A stretch of DNA of 64,000 nucleotides from positions 639,015 through 703,014 of the forward strand of contig JBBCIS010000008.1 of NCBI GenBank assembly GCA_037189845.1, written 5' to 3'. A program made the position numbers and the translations under genes. Numbering within the stretch: position 1 is the stretch's first letter; each line of letters begins with the position of its first letter. The stretch is from JAMLHH01 sp037189845 (lineage in GTDB: Bacteria > Bacteroidota > Bacteroidia > Chitinophagales > JADIYW01). Below, piece by piece: positions 9,872 to 18,666 of the stretch. The notes beneath the pieces are model-generated. The model saw nothing but the letters and a program-made list of their open reading frames with translations, was not told the origin of the DNA and made no database searches.

Positions 9872-10615
9872 ATGAAAGAAACAGTTGACTTAGCATACGA
9901 AACTTTTTCAAAATATCGAGTCGACCGACCACTTGACGTATGCACAGACTGTTGTATGAAAATTGAAGACGAAGGGCTGCTTGTAAGTTTACCTGTCAGA
10001 GAAATTCCGGTAGACCTTTTAAGTGAATATAACGACAGTGCAAAGCCAGAGAAAACACGAATTGAAGAAGTAAAACATTTCTTGCCAAGATATTTAGAAC
10101 TCATTTCAGAATATAAATTTCCGTCACACTCAGCAGAGCTCTCATTTTCAAGATTAGTTCCATTTGACAAAACCGAATGGACAGCAACCGAACTAAATCT
10201 TTTAGAGAATTTTGTAACGGACTTCTTTACTCAAACATTAAAGACTTATCCAATCCCTTCTTTTGATGACAGCATCGGCACTATTCTTATCATGTTTTGG
10301 CGTGCAGACTTTGACATAGCTGAACTTTTACGCGTTTGGGAAAAGACTGACACTCTTCAAAGCGTGTTACATTTCAACGACCTTTATTTTAAAGGTTTTA
10401 ACAAACATAACAGAAGCGAATTATTCAGCAGCTTTGGAGACAAAGAACTCAGTAACATTTTGACCAATTGGGTAGAAACCGAAAAGACAAAAGAGATTTT
10501 TGAAGAAAGAATTGAAAAAGTAATTTTAAGCGACTTTGACATGGATGAACGCACATTAAACGAGTTAAATTTACTCTATGAAATCGTCAGGACAGGAAAG
10601 AAAAATACTTTATAG
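9872..10615 (+). CDS. Hypothetical protein with N-terminal CxxCC motif
   Basis: A 247-residue soluble protein I cannot assign. Near residue 23 it has a DVCTDCCMKIEDE motif that could bind a metal. The rest is helix-rich and acidic, with aromatic blocks such as EWTATELNLLENFVTDFF and IGTILIMFWRADFDIAELL. The start ATG at 9872 follows a 157-bp gap whose wording (GTTGTATAACATTTTAAGACGACAC) resembles the short spacers between exchangeable single-gene cassettes in Bacteroidota; this resemblance is from memory and weak. The gene is AT-rich like its left neighbours and ends 108 bp before a broken copy of the threonine aldolase start. Probably part of a laterally acquired island. Function unknown. 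Confidence 0.6.
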   Translation: MKETVDLAYETFSKYRVDRPLDVCTDCCMKIEDEGLLVSLPVREIPVDLLSEYNDSAKPEKTRIEEVKHFLPRYLELISEYKFPSHSAELSFSRLVPFDKTEWTATELNLLENFVTDFFTQTLKTYPIPSFDDSIGTILIMFWRADFDIAELLRVWEKTDTLQSVLHFNDLYFKGFNKHNRSELFSSFGDKELSNILTNWVETEKTKEIFEERIEKVILSDFDMDERTLNELNLLYEIVRTGKKNTL

Positions 10616-10723
10616 ATGAATTGCAGTCAGGAATTGGTCTTACTAAGAATAAACAATAAAACAACTGAATAATTTAGCTCCGGACAACGATATTTGATTT
10701 GCAGTAACAACTAAAACCTGATT

Positions 10724-10862
10724 ATGTACAATTTCAGAAACGACTATTCGGAAGGTGCGCATCCTGATATTCTAAACAAAATTTCAGAAACAAATCTTGT
10801 GCAGCAATACATCTATGGAAAAGATAAACATTCAGTACAAGTGTATCAAGCTAGTGATAAAA
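10724..10862 (+). pseudogene. 5' fragment of a threonine aldolase gene (partial duplicate)
   Basis: The first 28 codons encode exactly the same residues as the start of the intact aldolase at 11416 (MYNFRNDYSEGAHPD...). There are six base differences, each at a third codon position and synonymous. Similarity fades over the next dozen codons (YGKDKHSVQ against YGEDEYSVQ) and is then lost, where the SUKH-like gene on the other strand begins. The fragment cannot encode a working enzyme. Confidence 0.8.
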
Positions 10863-11315
10863 TTATCCCGTCAATCCGATCAATTCTATAAACTCGTCGA
10901 AATTATCTGCAATTTTTATATATCCAGGTGGAGCATCCTTTCCCCAATAACTCATAACTACAATAGGCTCTACACTAAATCGATAATCTAGATAAATTCC
11001 AATATCATATATATTGTAAATAATACAAAGAGATGTATCACAATCAATAATAGAACTATCTTCTATTTTTCTACCTAATATCTTAGATGAGCCACACTTT
11101 TCATTTTTCATTGCATTCAATACATCCTTTAAATCCTTAAACTTATAGTGATCTTCAGCAATTCCGTTTAAATCTAAAAATACTAACGTTTCAACATCCC
11201 ATTCATCCAGATCAGGCAATTGTAATAACTTCTCAATATTAGCAGGTAAGTCCCACTTTTTATTTTCAATAAGTTGAACCAGGCTATCTGGTACTTTAAG
11301 GCCGTTGATTTTCAT
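10863..11315 (-). CDS. SMI1/KNR4 (SUKH)-like protein, possible immunity protein
   Basis: A 150-residue cytosolic protein. The C-terminal half has the SUKH-like pattern of a hydrophobic strand with an acidic turn, a DYR strand, a tryptophan and a closing FDEFIELIGL helix (IYNIYDIGIYLDYRF ... MSYWG ... IKIADNFDEF). SUKH proteins in bacteria are mostly immunity proteins against polymorphic toxins, though some have other regulatory roles. No toxin gene is adjacent, so if it is an immunity protein it is an orphan. It is inserted, on the opposite strand, exactly between a broken 5' copy and the intact copy of the threonine aldolase gene, which points to a recombination event. The family call is tentative because the N-terminal half is less typical. 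Confidence 0.5.
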   Translation of the reverse strand: MKINGLKVPDSLVQLIENKKWDLPANIEKLLQLPDLDEWDVETLVFLDLNGIAEDHYKFKDLKDVLNAMKNEKCGSSKILGRKIEDSSIIDCDTSLCIIYNIYDIGIYLDYRFSVEPIVVMSYWGKDAPPGYIKIADNFDEFIELIGLTG

Positions 11316-11415
11316 TTTCTTTATCTTACTTTTCGGCTAAACCCTGTAGACGTAATTTACATCTAAAATTCTGACTATTTTACTTCAATAATTTTTCTAT
11401 AAGATCATCCCAATT

Positions 11416-12447
11416 ATGTACAATTTCAGAAATGACTATTCAGAAGGCGCGCATCCTGATATTCTAAACAAAATTTCAGAAACAAATCTGGTACAACAAT
11501 CCGGTTATGGGGAAGATGAATATTCTGTACAGGCAAAAGACCTGCTAAAGCTAAAAATGAAGAATCCTGATGCCGCTATCTATTTTGTTTCAGGTGGAAC
11601 TCAGGCAAACCTTCTGGTCATTTCAGCGCTGCTACAAATACACGAAGCCGTCATCAGTGCAAAGACGGGACACATCTTTTCACATGAGACAGGTGCAATC
11701 GAAGCGACCGGACACAGAGTGATTGCAGTGGGTGCCCATCAGGGAAAGTTGAGCCCGGCTGACGTTGAAAAAGTTTTACAGGAATATGCTTTGAGGCCTC
11801 ATATGGTAAAGCCCAGAATGGTCTTTATCTCTAATTCAACTGAAATCGGTACTATTTACAGCAAAGCTGAGCTTCAAAAATTATCGAATTTCTGCAAAGC
11901 AAAAAATCTATTGTTATTTATGGACGGTGCCAGATTAGGGCATGCTCTGACAGCTGATAATAATGATCTGACCTTGGAAGATATAGCCCGGCTCACAAGT
12001 GTTTTCTATATCGGCGGAACAAAGAACGGAGCATTGCTGGGCGAAGCTATTATCTTCAACCAATCTGATCTGGCACCGGAGTTTGATTATGTACTGAAGC
12101 AAAAAGGTGCATTATTAGCCAAAGGCAGATTGCTGGGCATACAATTCCTTGAATTGTTCAAAGATGATCTATACTTCGATCTGGCTAAGCACGCCAATAA
12201 AATGGCAATGAAAATATCTGATGCTGTTCATGAAAACCGATATTCATTTCTGACACCTTCAACAACTAATCAGATTTTCCCGATTTTACCTAAAAACCTC
12301 ATAGAGAAATTAAGCACAAAGTATTTATTCTACGAATGGAAAACGATTGACGAACATCATTCTGCTATACGGATCATCACATCCTGGGCTACTGAAGAAA
12401 GTAAAGTGGATGAATTTATCCTCGACCTGAAAACAATGGCTCACTAA
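11416..12447 (+). CDS. ltaE: Low-specificity L-threonine aldolase (PLP-dependent)
   Basis: A 343-residue fold-type I PLP enzyme of the beta-eliminating lyase/threonine aldolase family, which cleaves L-threonine or L-allo-threonine to glycine and acetaldehyde. Visible landmarks are the N-terminal FRNDYSEGAHPDIL, the cofactor loop SGGTQAN (about residues 59-65), SHETGAIEATGH (89-100), MDGARLGHA (169-177) with the PLP-contacting Asp170, and the Schiff-base lysine Lys203 in YIGGTKNGA. Length matches the family. The first 28 codons exist a second time at 10724. The next gene, a CoA transferase, converges on it with only 6 bp between the stops. Cytosolic; the family call is firm, the precise stereospecificity is not readable. 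Confidence 0.93.
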   Translation: MYNFRNDYSEGAHPDILNKISETNLVQQSGYGEDEYSVQAKDLLKLKMKNPDAAIYFVSGGTQANLLVISALLQIHEAVISAKTGHIFSHETGAIEATGHRVIAVGAHQGKLSPADVEKVLQEYALRPHMVKPRMVFISNSTEIGTIYSKAELQKLSNFCKAKNLLLFMDGARLGHALTADNNDLTLEDIARLTSVFYIGGTKNGALLGEAIIFNQSDLAPEFDYVLKQKGALLAKGRLLGIQFLELFKDDLYFDLAKHANKMAMKISDAVHENRYSFLTPSTTNQIFPILPKNLIEKLSTKYLFYEWKTIDEHHSAIRIITSWATEESKVDEFILDLKTMAH

Positions 12448-12453
12448 TATTAT

Positions 12454-13635
12454 CTATGAAGTAATCGCTCCTTTTTCTTTCAAACGTAGAATTTCATCTT
12501 CAGAATATCCCAAAGATTTCAAAACATCGTCATTGTCCTCTCCTAACATCGGCGGTGCCCAACCATTACTTTCCGGCGTGCCCAAAAACTTAATTGGTTG
12601 TGCTATGCCCTGGTAAGTGCCATATACAGGATGCGTATGCTCTACAAACATCTTTCTGTCTGCCAGGTAGTTATCACTGCTCAGCTCATCCATTTCCAGA
12701 ATAGCTGTCAGACAAATATCAGCAGATTGAGCAAAAGCTACCCATTCATCTCTTTCTTTTGTCATGAACAATGATTGCAGCTCATCTTTCATCTGACTAT
12801 CAAACATCCGGTTGAACCATTCAGGATGTTCTACCAGCTCGCAAAATCCTTTCCAGAACTTAGGCTCCAGCGAGCCCAAAGCGATCCATTTGCCATCTTT
12901 ACAGCAATAGATATTATAATTAGGCAATGCACCTGCCAAAACGTGTTCCTGTCTCTGATAGGTTTTCTGTGCGTTCAGCACCTCTGCCATATAAAATGAC
13001 ATCAAAGGTAGTGAGCAGTCAACCATTGCCACATCTACAAACTGTCCTTTGCCGGTAGTACTTCTGGAAATCAGTGCTGATAAGCAAGCTATGACTGTAG
13101 GATATGAACCTCCTGCAATATCTGCAATTTGTACACCCGTCTGAAGGATTTTTTCTTTATCGCCATTCGTAGCGAGCACACCTGCATGTCCCAGATAGTT
13201 GATGTCATGACCGGCTTTTTTGGATAATGCGTTTCCATGACCATATCCAGTCACAGAAACATAAATAATGTCCTGCTTATGACTTTTAGCTGTCTCGTAA
13301 TCAATTTCTAATTTTTCCAGCACTCCGGGACGGAAAGAATCTACTACGATGTCTACTGTTTTGAGCAAATCCCAGAATATCCTTTTACCTTCTGCACTAC
13401 CCAAATCAATAGCTAAGCTCTGCTTGGATCTGTTCAGAGAAAGGTATGTCAGGCCGATTTCTTTATAGTGCGGCGCCATAAACCTGGCATAATCCGGAGC
13501 TTTCGGATCTTCTACCTTAATCACATCCGCCCCTATATCTGCCAACAGCTGCGTAGCCAGTGGTCCGGGCAGTAATCTGGATAAATCTAATATACGTACT
13601 CCCTTTAACGGGCCTTCTTTCTCTGGTTTGCTCAT
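12454..13635 (-). CDS. CaiB/BaiF family class III CoA transferase (alpha-methylacyl-CoA racemase-like)
   Basis: A 393-residue protein of the class III CoA-transferase family. The N-terminus GPLKGVRILDLSRLLPGPLATQLLADIGADVIKVEDP is the classic CoA-binding start of this family, followed by LTYLSLNRSKQSLAIDL, DIVVDSFRPGV and GYGHGN. The catalytic aspartate is expected in GKGQFVDVAMVDCSLPL. Members either move CoA between acyl groups or act as alpha-methylacyl-CoA racemases; the sequence does not decide between these. It is a lone minus-strand gene between convergent ltaE and the divergent gene at 13695. Cytosolic. Confident of the family, not of the substrate. Confidence 0.88.
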   Translation of the reverse strand: MSKPEKEGPLKGVRILDLSRLLPGPLATQLLADIGADVIKVEDPKAPDYARFMAPHYKEIGLTYLSLNRSKQSLAIDLGSAEGKRIFWDLLKTVDIVVDSFRPGVLEKLEIDYETAKSHKQDIIYVSVTGYGHGNALSKKAGHDINYLGHAGVLATNGDKEKILQTGVQIADIAGGSYPTVIACLSALISRSTTGKGQFVDVAMVDCSLPLMSFYMAEVLNAQKTYQRQEHVLAGALPNYNIYCCKDGKWIALGSLEPKFWKGFCELVEHPEWFNRMFDSQMKDELQSLFMTKERDEWVAFAQSADICLTAILEMDELSSDNYLADRKMFVEHTHPVYGTYQGIAQPIKFLGTPESNGWAPPMLGEDNDDVLKSLGYSEDEILRLKEKGAITS

Positions 13636-13694
13636 ATAGTCCGAAAGTACAAAAAACAGGTGTATATTAGTTGATAAAGTCCAATATCCATATT

Positions 13695-14498
13695 ATGAAG
13701 TACCCCTTTTTACTCTTTTTTACCTTTGTTTTACATACTGTCTGTTTTGGTCAGAGTTTATCTGAAAAAACGGACTCTATTGCTTACCGATTAGGTCTTT
13801 TTGATTATATAAAACAAGCACTCACCTTTTCGATCGAACCTATGAGAGACTGGCTTATAGAAGAAGATAGTATTAAAATCATTCAAATCGAAGAAAAAAT
13901 AAATGATCAGGAAATATACTTCAGATTGCGAAAATCAATTCAACAGTTGCACTCGGAACAAGAAATAGAGGATTTATATCAATTTACGACAACCACTGCT
14001 TTCCAAAAGATATTTAAAGGCGAAGAAATCAATAAATTAATGTCAATGGCTTTTGGTGACATGTTTGACGAAATCAAAGCCTTGGAAGAAAAAAACTACT
14101 CAAAAGGACATGACAATAGCTATGAATTTACTCCTGTTCCGGTAGATCGCCCGGATGGTTTTTATGCTACTGTCAATTATACCCGGGGTATGGAATACAG
14201 TCAAATTGAGTTGGTAAAAGATCCTGCAATTACTTCTGTCCACATAAAAGAAATATCTAAAGACTATAGCATTTATGGCGATAAAATCCTAAATATTACT
14301 TTAACAAAAGAGGGAGCAATAATTTTTCATCAGCTCACAGAAGCTAATGTCGATTACCCTATTGCAGTGGTCATCAATAAACATATCATCTACGCTCCTA
14401 TTGTCAATGAGCCTATTTCAGGAGGAAAAGTATCTATCAACGCAAATTTTACGGATGAAGAATTAGACTTTATTATTCAGAAATTGAGTCCTGAATAA
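13695..14498 (+). CDS. Secreted protein with C-terminal SecD P1-head-like domain
   Basis: A 267-residue protein from ATG 13695, chosen because it gives a clean signal peptide (MKYPFLLFFTFVLHTVCFGQ, cut after about residue 20). The middle (residues 30-125) is helical and acidic, loosely like DUF2059 regions. The C-terminal 65 residues (LNITLTKEGAIIFHQLTEAN, YPIAVVINKHIIYAPIVNEP, ISGGKVSINANFTDEELDFI) match the pattern of the periplasmic P1-head subdomain of SecD, where 'AIVLDG.V.SAP.I.EPI.GG...I.G.FT.EEA' is typical. None of the membrane helices of SecD are present, so this is not the translocase itself. Its role is unknown; the domain suggests contact with unfolded exported polypeptides or another ligand. 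No operon partners. Confidence 0.65.
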   Translation: MKYPFLLFFTFVLHTVCFGQSLSEKTDSIAYRLGLFDYIKQALTFSIEPMRDWLIEEDSIKIIQIEEKINDQEIYFRLRKSIQQLHSEQEIEDLYQFTTTTAFQKIFKGEEINKLMSMAFGDMFDEIKALEEKNYSKGHDNSYEFTPVPVDRPDGFYATVNYTRGMEYSQIELVKDPAITSVHIKEISKDYSIYGDKILNITLTKEGAIIFHQLTEANVDYPIAVVINKHIIYAPIVNEPISGGKVSINANFTDEELDFIIQKLSPE

Positions 14499-14527
14499 AA
14501 AGGATTTAAAAAGTTGTTCTTGTTATT

Positions 14528-16141
14528 TCACCCTCCCATTTGCTTCACAAACTTCTCTATCAGATTGGTTTTCATAATAGCTGATGCTGTAAGAATCCCG
14601 CTCATCAAAGCGCCGCCAATTCCTACACTTACAATATCCTGGCCCGTAAGATAAAGATTATCAATAGGTGTAGATGGCTTCAGGAATTTTGCTTCAAATC
14701 TGTCAGGCCCGTGATCCAGTCCATAAATTTCCCCGTGAGCGTAATTAGCAAAATGCTTGGTAGTCAATGGAGTGGATAGCTCATAATGATCAATCTGTCC
14801 TTCCAGCTGAGGATAGAATTTGTATAAATGTACCAGCAATCTCTGTGCAAGCTCCTCTTTTAGCTCATCATATCCTTCTCCGCGTTTTTTCCATCGGGTC
14901 CCCTCCCATTTCGCAAATAAATCATTGGGAATAACAGAAACCAGCTCTACCGTAGATTTACCTGGATACCTGTTATTGAAATCAGGATCTTTAGCCGACG
15001 GAAAAGACATATACACTACCGGAAAATCATTATTGTAAGGATCATTCAGAAAGTCACTCACAGCTTTATCATGATCATTTCCCGTAGGGTAAAACCAGAT
15101 ATTGGCTTTGTCCAGACCCAATTCTTCCGCAGTCTTTTTGATACCTATATACAGGCTCAAATGCCCGTGAGATGGCTTTAATCTGGTAATTTCTTTTCTG
15201 AAAGGGATTTTCAGAAGTGTGTCACCCGGTATCAGCTTCAGAAAAGTATTATGAAGTCCGACTCCGCTGATGATCATATCTGCATGAATAGCCCGGCCAT
15301 CTATCATCTGCACACCTACTGCCTTTCCCTTTTGTACAAGTATTTGCTCAACCGCCGCACTCACCAGAATCTGACTTCCATTTTTTAAGATCTTCGGCGC
15401 AATCGTATTAAATATAGAAGCGGATCCTCCTACCGGATAAGCTCCTCCTCCTATATAATGTTTGGCAACAGTAGCATGAATAGCAAAGCTACTCTTACCC
15501 GGAGGCATACCATAATCGCCATACTGACCGGTCAGAACTGCCGTCAATTCTTTATTGGAAGTAATTTCCTGCAGGACTTCCAACGTTGTCTTCTTTGCAT
15601 ATTTCATGTAACCGCTTCTCATAAAGCTTCCGGTAAACATGGAAATATATCCCGGCAAAGCTTTTTCTGCATAGTATGAAGCTGCGCTTCTGGTACATTC
15701 AAATACTGTATGAATATATTTATCTATTGCCAGCTGATCTTCCTGTTCGGGAAACTGCTCTTTGAGCTTTTCGATATAGTTCTTTTTTCCTTTATGCAGA
15801 GGATACTCTCTATCCTGGATCACTATTCTGTCGAATACATCTCCCATATCTTCCCACTGAAGCTGTCCTTCTGTGATATGCTCAAATAATTTCTGCATAA
15901 TAGAATTCGGTCGGGTCATATCACCTACATAGTGAACACCTACATCCCATTCGTAGTCATTTCTTGTAAAAGTATGCGTAAATCCTCCCGGAGTATAGTG
16001 CTTTTCAAGCAGTAGCACCTTTTTTCCGTGCTCGGTCAGAAATGCCGCTGTCGTCAAACATCCCAATCCCGTTCCTATCAGTATAGCATCGTATCTTTCT
16101 TCTAACTGAGGATGTTGCTTGTAAGACCCGTATAACTTCAT
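14528..16141 (-). CDS. FAD-dependent oxidoreductase of the CrtI/RetSat (phytoene desaturase/retinol saturase) family
   Basis: A 537-residue flavoprotein. The N-terminal Rossmann dinucleotide motif is YDAILIGTGLGCLTTAAFL followed by KVLLLEKHYTPGGFTHTF, and residues 66-76 read WDVGVHYVGDM, which is characteristic of the all-trans-retinol 13,14-reductase and carotenoid isomerase branch rather than classical CrtI. The C-terminal FAD-contact motif is LYLTGQDIVSVGIGGALMSG. Homologues reduce or isomerise carotenoid/retinoid-like polyenes. No other carotenoid gene is near, so the substrate is open. It is a single gene, with the opposite-strand methyltransferase starting 296 bp away. Confidence 0.85.
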   Translation of the reverse strand: MKLYGSYKQHPQLEERYDAILIGTGLGCLTTAAFLTEHGKKVLLLEKHYTPGGFTHTFTRNDYEWDVGVHYVGDMTRPNSIMQKLFEHITEGQLQWEDMGDVFDRIVIQDREYPLHKGKKNYIEKLKEQFPEQEDQLAIDKYIHTVFECTRSAASYYAEKALPGYISMFTGSFMRSGYMKYAKKTTLEVLQEITSNKELTAVLTGQYGDYGMPPGKSSFAIHATVAKHYIGGGAYPVGGSASIFNTIAPKILKNGSQILVSAAVEQILVQKGKAVGVQMIDGRAIHADMIISGVGLHNTFLKLIPGDTLLKIPFRKEITRLKPSHGHLSLYIGIKKTAEELGLDKANIWFYPTGNDHDKAVSDFLNDPYNNDFPVVYMSFPSAKDPDFNNRYPGKSTVELVSVIPNDLFAKWEGTRWKKRGEGYDELKEELAQRLLVHLYKFYPQLEGQIDHYELSTPLTTKHFANYAHGEIYGLDHGPDRFEAKFLKPSTPIDNLYLTGQDIVSVGIGGALMSGILTASAIMKTNLIEKFVKQMGG

Positions 16142-16409
16142 GTGTACAAACTATTGTATTTTTTCGACTTAACAAAAAAATCACATTGGAAAATTCCACC
16201 TTTTTTTGACCACAAACAGCAGACAATTGATCATAATTCAGTGAACATTCAGCAATCCATAGACAACAGGCAACCGTTTTTGTCAGTATCTGGTATCAGC
16301 TAAATGAAAAAATCTTAAATCGTATTTTTATTATTGTTTATTGCCATGCGTTTTGGTTACAGTTCTTTCTTAGTTGATAAAATTTTCATCGCTTCAACAT
16401 TGTGTATTG

Positions 16410-16417
16410 TATATTTG
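16410..16417 (+). promoter_or_regulatory. Candidate Bacteroidota -7 box (TATATTTG)
   Basis: TATATTTG matches the Bacteroidota -7 consensus TAnnTTTG. It ends 19 bp before the ATG at 16437, predicting a leader of about a dozen bases. No good -33 TTG is seen at the usual distance, so confidence is moderate. Confidence 0.4.
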
Positions 16418-16436
16418 AGGTTCAATTTCTTTTGAT

Positions 16437-17177
16437 ATGGATAAAGCACCTCAGTGGTTTGAAGTTTGGTTTGATTCCCCTTACTATCCTGTTTTGTATA
16501 ACAACAGAAACCATGAAGAGGCGAGGTTGTTTATCAATAACCTGACGCAATGGTTAGAGATTCCTCAAAATGCAAGAATTCTGGATCTGGCCTGTGGTCG
16601 CGGACGACATGCAAACTATCTGTCTGAAAAAGGTTATCAGGTGGTAGGTGTTGACATTTCTCCCCAAAGTATTGAAACCGCTATGAGCAGATATTACAGC
16701 GAAAAGCTTGACTTTTACATCCATGACATGAGATTGCCTTTCAGGATCAATTATTTCGACTATATCTTCAACTTTTTTACAAGTTTTGGTTATTTCAAGA
16801 ATCTGAACGAGAATCAGGCTGTCATATCTTCTATCCATAAAGGTTTGAAAAAAGGCGGAAAAGCCATGATCGACTTCATGAATGTGGAAAAGGTCATTAA
16901 TAATATTGTTGACAGAGAGGAAAAAATAATTGACGGTATCAGCTTTTATATCAGAAGGCAAATTGAAAATGGTTTCATCCATAAGACCATTAAAGTCGAT
17001 GATGGTAAAAAGGTCTCATTCTTCAAAGAAGAAGTGCAGATACTAAAGCCTGTGCATTTCTACCAGATGTTGCAGGACGAAGGATTTAAGCTGGTCAAAG
17101 AATTTGGTGATTATAAATTGAATCCCTTTGATTTAAAAAATTCTGACAGATATATCATCATCATCGAAAAGCTGTAA
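16437..17177 (+). CDS. Class I SAM-dependent methyltransferase
   Basis: A 246-residue cytosolic methyltransferase. Motif I is ILDLACGRGRHANYL (about residues 43-57), followed by VVGVDIS (acidic loop) and a post-I region with YIFNFFTSFGYF. The N-terminus MDKAPQWFEVWFDSPYYPVLY is typical of a conserved bacterial family of unknown substrate, annotated only as 'class I SAM-dependent methyltransferase'. It probably forms a two-gene unit with tadA, whose start lies 11 bp after its stop. A tRNA or small-molecule substrate is possible; the neighbour alone does not settle this. Confidence 0.88.
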   Translation: MDKAPQWFEVWFDSPYYPVLYNNRNHEEARLFINNLTQWLEIPQNARILDLACGRGRHANYLSEKGYQVVGVDISPQSIETAMSRYYSEKLDFYIHDMRLPFRINYFDYIFNFFTSFGYFKNLNENQAVISSIHKGLKKGGKAMIDFMNVEKVINNIVDREEKIIDGISFYIRRQIENGFIHKTIKVDDGKKVSFFKEEVQILKPVHFYQMLQDEGFKLVKEFGDYKLNPFDLKNSDRYIIIIEKL

Positions 17178-17188
17178 GGATGATCAAC

Positions 17189-17626
17189 ATGGATGAACTT
17201 TTCATGCGGGAAGCTATCAGGCAGGCTTCTTATGCATTGCAGGATAATGAAATTCCGATAGGCGCAGTGGTAGTTTATAAGGATAAAATCATTGCCCGCG
17301 CATACAATCAGGTCGAAAGATTAAAAGATGTCACCGCTCACGCAGAGATGATTGCCATCACTTCTGCTTCGGAATATGTAGGCGGGAAATTCTTACAGGA
17401 TTGCGTGTTATATGTCACACTCGAGCCATGCATCATGTGTATAGGCGCTATCAGACACGCCAGGTTCAAAAAAATAGTATTCGGCACCCATGATAAAAGA
17501 CACATTATGCCGGGAAGATGGTCTGTTATGTTGCAGAACACTGATATCGAAGAAGGTGTGCTGGCGGCAGATTGTCAAAAGCTACTGGATGATTTCTTTC
17601 TGGCCAAAAGAAGCCTGAAAGGATAA
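17189..17626 (+). CDS. tadA: tRNA-specific adenosine(34) deaminase TadA
   Basis: A 145-residue zinc-dependent deaminase that converts A34 to inosine at the wobble position of tRNA-Arg(ACG). All active-site elements are visible: His51-Ala-Glu53 (TAHAEMIAI) with the zinc-binding His and the proton-shuttling Glu, and the zinc ligands Cys81 and Cys84 in LEPCIMCIGAI. It also has EIPIGAVVV and YNQVE near the N-terminus as in TadA. ATG 17189 fits homologues better than the in-frame ATG at 17180. It follows the methyltransferase by 11 bp and is closed by a hairpin at 17668-17694. General nucleoside or guanine deaminases share the fold, but the motif spacing and size favour TadA. Confidence 0.9.
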   Translation: MDELFMREAIRQASYALQDNEIPIGAVVVYKDKIIARAYNQVERLKDVTAHAEMIAITSASEYVGGKFLQDCVLYVTLEPCIMCIGAIRHARFKKIVFGTHDKRHIMPGRWSVMLQNTDIEEGVLAADCQKLLDDFFLAKRSLKG

Positions 17627-17667
17627 GATCTTCCGGGTTTCAGTGATTGCATTTTACAGAAACCAAT

Positions 17668-17694
17668 AAAACCGAAGCCGGAAACTCCGGTTTT
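17668..17694. terminator. Hairpin terminator between convergent genes
   Basis: AAACCG at 17668-17673 pairs with CGGTTT at 17688-17693, extended by inner CCGG/CCGG-type pairing. The A/T-rich ends on both sides suit termination of tadA (plus) and the convergent SDR gene (minus). Confidence 0.6.
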
Positions 17695-17708
17695 ACCGAC
17701 TAAGATTC

Positions 17709-18509
17709 TTAAGATTTCTTTTTCTCTCTTGCTCCCGGCAATACCCGTTTCATCAGAGCTCCGGTCAGATTTCTTGCAGCATCTCTACTCAATAAACGAT
17801 GCGTCAGGAATACCTGTAGCTTATTGCTGACTCCCGGCACTACAAATGCTTCTTTGCCCAACTTGTCCAATGCCAGTTTGACCACAGGAGCAGCTTTCAT
17901 TACCATTGGATTATCCTTCATAGATTTGGTCATTTCTGACTCTGTCATACCCGGACACAATGCCAGCACATCCACTCCTTTAGGTGAAAACTCGTAGTTC
18001 ATACTTTCTGCCAGAGATAATAGATAAGCCTTTGTTGCTCCATAGTGCGATAAAAATGGTGTAGCCTGGAATGCACTCGAAGAAGCAGTGAATATAATTC
18101 CACCTTTTCCTCTCGTCAACAGGGGTTTGGCCAGCTCATAAGAAATGATAAACGGAGCTTCTACATTCAGCCTGAGCATCTGAATATTTCTTTCCAGGTC
18201 ACCACGGTAAAAATGACCTTCACAATTCATCCCGGCATTATTGACGATCAACCCTACTTCAAGATCACTGATTTGTTGTTCCAGCTGTGGAAAAAACCCT
18301 TCTTTGGATAAATCCAACGCTACAACTCTCACTTCTATGTTGTACTTCAGCTTCAGCTCCTGAGCCAACTGTTCCATTAACTCGGCTCTTCTTGCAACTA
18401 ATATAAGATTCAATCCTTTGGCTGCAATCTGACGCGCATATTCCACTCCTATTCCGCTGGATGCGCCTGTCACCAATGCCCATGGTCCGTATTTTTCTCT
18501 GAAAGACAT
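17709..18509 (-). CDS. Short-chain dehydrogenase/reductase (SDR) family protein
   Basis: A 266-residue classical SDR. The cofactor motif TGASSGIG spans residues 14-21, NNAG is at 90-93, the catalytic Ser lies in TASSSAF, and Tyr156 and Lys160 form YxxxK (SHYGATKAY). The arginine-rich stretch after the second strand (ILVARRAEL) indicates a preference for NADP(H). The C-terminal extension (KLQVFLTHRLLSRDAARNLTG) resembles SDRs in fatty-acid or ketosteroid-like reduction (DltE/YqjQ-type), but the substrate cannot be inferred. Monocistronic, 157 bp downstream of the 4-helix membrane protein on the same strand. Confidence 0.9.
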   Translation of the reverse strand: MSFREKYGPWALVTGASSGIGVEYARQIAAKGLNLILVARRAELMEQLAQELKLKYNIEVRVVALDLSKEGFFPQLEQQISDLEVGLIVNNAGMNCEGHFYRGDLERNIQMLRLNVEAPFIISYELAKPLLTRGKGGIIFTASSSAFQATPFLSHYGATKAYLLSLAESMNYEFSPKGVDVLALCPGMTESEMTKSMKDNPMVMKAAPVVKLALDKLGKEAFVVPGVSNKLQVFLTHRLLSRDAARNLTGALMKRVLPGAREKKKS

Positions 18510-18666
18510 TTTTTAGATTTTTGAATATCTCCAAAGATAGCTGTACGACTGCAAACCCAAAACCATTTTCAGGCAGAAATTTGAAATCATTCATTTATCT
18601 GAACCGGTATTATCTCAAACAAAAAGCGCTTCCGGAGAAGTGCCTGTATAAATTTGCGGACTATTT

